DNA of 64,000 bases. Origin: Blasia pusilla. Its lineage: Eukaryota; Marchantiophyta; Marchantiopsida; Blasiales. The position numbers were made by a program, and so were the translations under genes. Under the pieces are notes generated by a model that was given only the letters and a program-made list of their open reading frames with translations, ran no database searches and had not been told where the DNA came from. Location of the stretch: positions 38,006,001-38,070,000 of the forward strand of contig CM114274.1 of assembly GCA_050084515.1 (NCBI GenBank), given 5' to 3'. Shown here one piece after another: positions 60,031 through 64,000 of the stretch; position 1 is the stretch's first letter, and each line of letters opens with the position of its first letter.

Positions 60031-61239
60031 TATAGGTTGAAGTGAAGAAAAATCCTCAAATTCATGGACTATATTTCATTTCTTTCTTATGTCTCGTTTT
60101 GAGGGAAATATTTCAATTGAGTCTAAGCAAGATATCACACATCTCCTAAATATTACATTTATCGAGAAAGAAAAATATAGCTTTGGAAAATCAACTTAAT
60201 TTCCTATTGATATAAGAAGTTGAATGAAATATGCGATATTATTTCCATTTATAGCTTGAAATTGATGGGTTGAAATCAATAATTTTCCATATGAGAAATT
60301 ATGTGGGGTTTGGGTGTATAAAACCAAAATTTCACTCATCCTTTCTAGGAAATTTGTATAAAGTCAAGTTTAGGGTTATTCCTTGCTATATTTTTTAATT
60401 AGCAACGGACTCTATTGAACATAATACTCCTATTATAGGGGAGATGCTCGCACCACACATCGAGGAGGTTTGAGCATCATCAGTACCATGGAAGTACGAC
60501 TTACTAATTTGATGAGTTTGTCTTCACGACCACTTAGGATCGAGATTTGCAGTTGTTGAGGAGCGAAAAATATATTGTTAAGGTTATCTATTATGGTATT
60601 TTGCCCCAATTTGTGTCATAGACACAAATTGGAATCTATAACTACCAACTTCACTTTGTTGGTCTTGTCTTAACTATTTGTTTCAATTTTTTATTAAAAT
60701 TAAAGCATTATTTTGGTCCTTATAAATTAGGATAATTGCTACCAAATGTGATAGTTTGTATCTTTCCTAGCTCTCATCTATCGTGCTCAACATTTTTCGA
60801 CACTAGACCTTTGATGTGAAGCTATAGATGTGCTATAATTTATGATGCTAGTGGGTTATGAAATATGTATGCAAATTGGTTTGTGGATTGAGACCTCAAT
60901 TTATGGTGTGGTTGATATTTGATGGAATTGAGGGGAAATTTAAATTATCATCAATCAAGCATTCCACTCCAAATTAAGTACAAGAGGTCTTTTATAAATG
61001 AATTTGTATGTAGTGTTGCAATATCTATGATTAGGAAAAGTTACGAGGAGTTTTCAAGTTTGCCTTGGGAAGGAGTTGCATTTGTAAATTGAATTCTTCT
61101 CACTTGAGCAATCCAAAAATTTGGTTTCTTATATGGATTGGGTTGACCAAGAGTTCTCTACATTTGATTTCTTATATGGATTGGGTTGACCAAGATTTCT
61201 CTACATTTGGTTGTGATTTCCCCATGCTCCTCCAATTTA
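60031..61239. other. AT-rich DNA with a leader fragment of the gypsy-like family
   Basis: 60430-60580 matches, in reverse, the leader of copies A and B around 21120-21260 (CGAGGAGGTTTGAGC). A perfect inverted repeat with 12-bp arms and a 3-nt spacer lies at 60606-60632. No gene is supported. Confidence 0.6.
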
Positions 61240-62170
61240 TGTTATTCCCTTTTAAGATAGATCGACGAGATCTAGTAGAGAGCCTTTGTAGATAGTGGAG
61301 AATAACCTTAAGAGGTCGTGGCCCTTGATATGCTACAACAAGTCAAGAGCCAAGGAGGTGACTTGCCAGCATAGGTTACCGTGGAGAGAGTTTGGGAGAG
61401 GAATGGGGTATACCTCAAAAAGAGAAAGAGCTTAAGTGCTCATTCTCTCTTTGTTGAACCTCTTGGCGTGAGGCGGCGGTGCTATGATCTTCCTTGCCTT
61501 GTGTGTGTAACCCAAGCCTCTCATTAGGAGAGTGGATTTGGAGAGAGAGAGAGAGAGATTTTTGTGCACCATGGAGACATTGTGTGAGATCTACTTGATT
61601 TAGAAAGACAGAATGAGTGAGTGAGAGGGATATAATAGAGGATCTCGTTGATTGCTCACTGTTGTTGCAAGTAAGGGGCCATTTTTCCCTCTAAATGGCT
61701 TACGGGAGTGCTCATGGGAACACGAGCCATCCCTTTGGTCTCATTTATTTGTCGTATTTTCATATTAGAGAGTGGCGCACGGAAACGCTGTCCAATTTTT
61801 GGTAGAAATTGAGTATGAGGGCGGGTTGTTCCCTGCTGCTATTCTGAAGGGCACCAGCTCTCTGGTTTTCTTGTGACAGGTTTTAAAATTTTGTGGGGAG
61901 AAATCAGCACGGAAGCGCTGCCAAACATTTTGTAAGAGAAGAGACTTTGGGCTGCAAGAGAGCCCCCTTTAGTTTTTTAGGAAAGGTCAAATGAAAAAAT
62001 AAACTTAACAACAATGTAGATTGGGAAGTTGTGCACATTGTGAAAGAAGCTATGTGCAATTTCAACATTTGAGCATTAAGTTATGATAGTTTTTGTGGGC
62101 TGCCATAGCCATCGCATGAGGGAGGAGAAATTTTTGAAATTCTTGGCAACTTCCTAGTTGACGTAGAAAT
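61240..62170 (+). mobile_element. 5' fragment of a plus-strand gypsy-like element (A1 plus leader)
   Basis: Starts TGTTATTCCC, which corresponds to TGTCACGTC in copies A and B. It runs through the whole terminal repeat to about 61610, with a short GA run at 61541-61558. It continues into leader sequence with the CACGGAAGCGCTG motifs that occur, reversed, near 12280 and 22210. Coding parts are absent. Confidence 0.75.
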
Positions 62171-62286
62171 ATAAAAAAATAAATTATTATTGTGAATAAA
62201 TCAAGTGAAACTAAGCATTTTGAGGTAAAAATGAGTGAAACCTTTATTTAGTGGGTGTTGAGCCAAGATTTATGGGTTTCGCGTGT

Positions 62287-62411
62287 TGTACGCATACACA
62301 TCGCTACACAACATACATCGTTGTCACCAAACACACACACAAACACGCATGATCCCATGCTAACTCATGGCATCCCAACAACAAGACAAGAAGTACCAAA
62401 ATATCTCCAAT
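62287..62411 (-). repeat. element E repeat B2
   Basis: 125 bp, direct copy of 62928-63055. Shared blocks include CACAACATACATCG and CATGATCCCATGCTAACTCA. Confidence 0.9.
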
Positions 62412-62925
62412 TAAAGTAAGATCCAATCTCTCTCTCCACCATCTCACACCATAGCTCTCAAAGGTGTGCACTCTCTCTCATGTCAAACCAAACCCACTCT
62501 CCTAATGAGAGGCTTGGGTTACACTCACAAGCCAAGGTACCATAGCTCCGCCGCCTCATGCCAAGAGGTTCAACAAAGAGAGAATGAGCTCTCAAGCTCT
62601 CTCTTCTTGAGGTATACCCCTCCCCTCTCCCAAGCTCTCTCCATAGTAACCTATTCTCCCAAGTCACCTCCTTGGCTCTTGACCTGATGTAGGAGGTAAA
62701 TGGCCACTTACCAAAAATAGTAAGTCGATCATATACTCAAAATGGTACTTACCTAAAATAGTAAGTTCCTCAATATGGCTCCAAATGAGCCGAAACGAAG
62801 GGGAAACATGCTATCTCAGGTTTCCAAGGGCCTCAGCAGGTCACCCTCTACCTACTGGGCATGTCCTCCACTACTCATGAAGGCGCTCTATTAGATCTCA
62901 CTGATCTATCCTAAAAGACGTGAAA
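62412..62925 (-). repeat. element E repeat A2
   Basis: 514 bp, homologous to the A1 repeats of copies A (12455-12947) and B (22394-22870). Confidence 0.9.
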
Positions 62926-62927
62926 GT

Positions 62928-63055
62928 TGTCGTGGGCATTCACATCGCTACACAACATACATCGCTGTCACCGAACACACACACAAACACGCATGATCCC
63001 ATGCTAACTCATGGCATCCAAACAACGAGACAAGAAGTACCAAAATATCTCCAAT
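62928..63055 (-). repeat. element E repeat B1
   Basis: 128 bp. It is separated from A2 by GT, as in element C, and preceded on its inner side by GGAGGGCGA in element orientation. Confidence 0.9.
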
Positions 63056-63235
63056 CGCCCTCCAGTTGGTGGTTAGGTCTCTCTAACCTCCAGATAGCCA
63101 TCTATCCCTACCTACCATGACATACATCTCTCGGACGCTAAGAGCAAGAAGGCCGGGTGCTCATGTGGCCCCATCGTTAGTCGCCTCCTTGTCATCCATG
63201 TCATAGACACAAGTCGGAATGTAGAACTACCTTCT

Positions 63236-63982
63236 CTATGTACATCTAGGATACATCCATCGTCCCTGAGGAACCCTAGTGAGAGGTGGCGTCAAACATG
63301 CCATATGCCATCCTCTCGAACACCCATCACAGACTAGCATCGTGGCCGCACCACGGGCAGAACCACACAACATACAACGCAAGCCTGCAGGAACTACTGG
63401 TAAGCTCGGATCATCAACTGTACCATCAATGTTAGGAAGGTGACATAGCGCACAATTACGCACATGGTCCTTCCATACCATACCATCGCGTCCCTCCAGC
63501 AAGAGAACACCCGATGGCAAAATATCACGCACTCTCAGGATAGTGCGCCCTACAGTCACATCCAACGTCGTCGGTGCCGTCTGCTGCAAGTAGACATAAT
63601 CTCCCTGATGAAACCTCCGGATAGTTGGTCGATAACCACCACCCCGAATAGTCGCATACCTCAACGTATCCCGATGTTGTGCAATCGCCAAGTTCTCGAA
63701 CCCCATGGGCATCACTCTCCGAAATAACTCAGCCCTCTGAGAACATGCTCGCACCCATACATCTGGGTCATCAAGGTTCAGCACCTCACCAACATCTCGA
63801 CGAATGGCCGCACGTAAATCTGGCTCTCGGCCATAAAGTAGCAAGTACGGTGAAAAAGACGCTAAGGATGCTTGCCTGCTGAATCTGTATCCCATCGCCA
63901 ACCATGGCAACTGGAGGTCCCAATCTCCTAGGTGACCTCTCTGCAAGCCATACTTGCGTAAACCCCTCTTCACTATCTGCAC
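63236..63982 (-). pseudogene. integrase C-terminus and PHD finger of element E polyprotein, partial
   Basis: An open frame of 248 residues, continuing past the window. It starts in the integrase core end (WLAMGYRFSRQASLASFSPY, LLYGREPDLR) and passes through the GPY/F-type domain (RRFHQGDYVYLQQTAP, GRTILRVRDILPSG, GMVWKDHVRNC). It ends in a PHD finger: CMLC, CDGC, GWHMAC, GRWMYPRCT, then TAG. The seventh zinc ligand is Tyr (TAT) where element C has Cys, so this finger is probably defective. The rest of the frame is uninterrupted, which makes E the best-preserved copy of this part. Confidence 0.9.
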
Positions 63983-64000
63983 AACTCTCTCCGCTAATCC

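Larger units (their letters stand above)
62287..64000 (-). mobile_element. 3' end of gypsy-like element E (continues beyond the window)
   Basis: Minus-strand element. The order from the window edge is integrase C-terminal part and PHD finger (63982-63236), short 3' tail, B1 (63055-62928), A2 (62925-62412), B2 (62411-62287). Its A repeat belongs to the type found in copies A and B, whereas its B repeat is a diverged homologue of that in element C. The 5' part, and whether it carries the methyltransferase, lie outside. Confidence 0.88.

Overview
The window is nuclear DNA of a green plant of the streptophyte lineage, most likely a non-seed land plant or a charophyte alga. Three host genes have plant-type family members: a ZRF1/GlsA-like J-domain and double-SANT protein, a small J-domain protein, and a Rad60/NIP45-type SUMO-like protein. 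Introns have GT-AG borders, and the rest is AT-rich sequence and transposable elements. The species cannot be named from the sequence alone.

Layout. 1-6 kb: an intron-rich J-domain gene on the minus strand (3' exons at 2560-4419), with a perfect 24-bp-arm hairpin in an intron. 6.4-8.9 kb: a decayed non-LTR retrotransposon with reverse transcriptase and a restriction-like endonuclease; related relics lie at 25.7-27 kb and 57.1-60 kb, and short copies of its 3' tail are scattered. 10.1-12.9 kb and 16.8-22.9 kb: 3'-truncated copies A and B of a Ty3/gypsy-like element. 32.2-34.3 kb: the intact single-exon ZRF1/GlsA gene, with a MITE about 1 kb upstream. 36.7-46.5 kb: a nearly complete 9.78-kb gypsy-like element C. 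46.9-50.1 kb: long CT/GA microsatellites, a 57-bp minisatellite and a 348-bp tandem array. 50.1-50.9 kb: the 3' end of a further element, H. 52.8-54.2 kb: the five-exon Rad60-SLD gene, reconstructed here. 55.8-62.2 kb: element fragments and AT-rich DNA. 62.3-64.0 kb: the 3' end of element E, which runs off the window.

The most interesting content is the gypsy-like family. Read on its coding (minus) strand, element C encodes gag with two zinc knuckles, a retropepsin-like region, a C5 cytosine DNA methyltransferase, reverse transcriptase, RNase H, a DDE integrase and a C-terminal PHD finger. Copy B carries the same methyltransferase in the same place, and element E the same PHD finger. The family's 3' ends are also unusual. 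Three separate copies (C, E, H) end as B1-A2-B2, while the 5' end of C has only A1. This is a split-direct-repeat layout, otherwise typical of tyrosine-recombinase retrotransposons, in an element with a DDE integrase. No tRNA-type primer site follows A1. All copies seen here carry stops or frameshifts, so this is a fossil record of the family.
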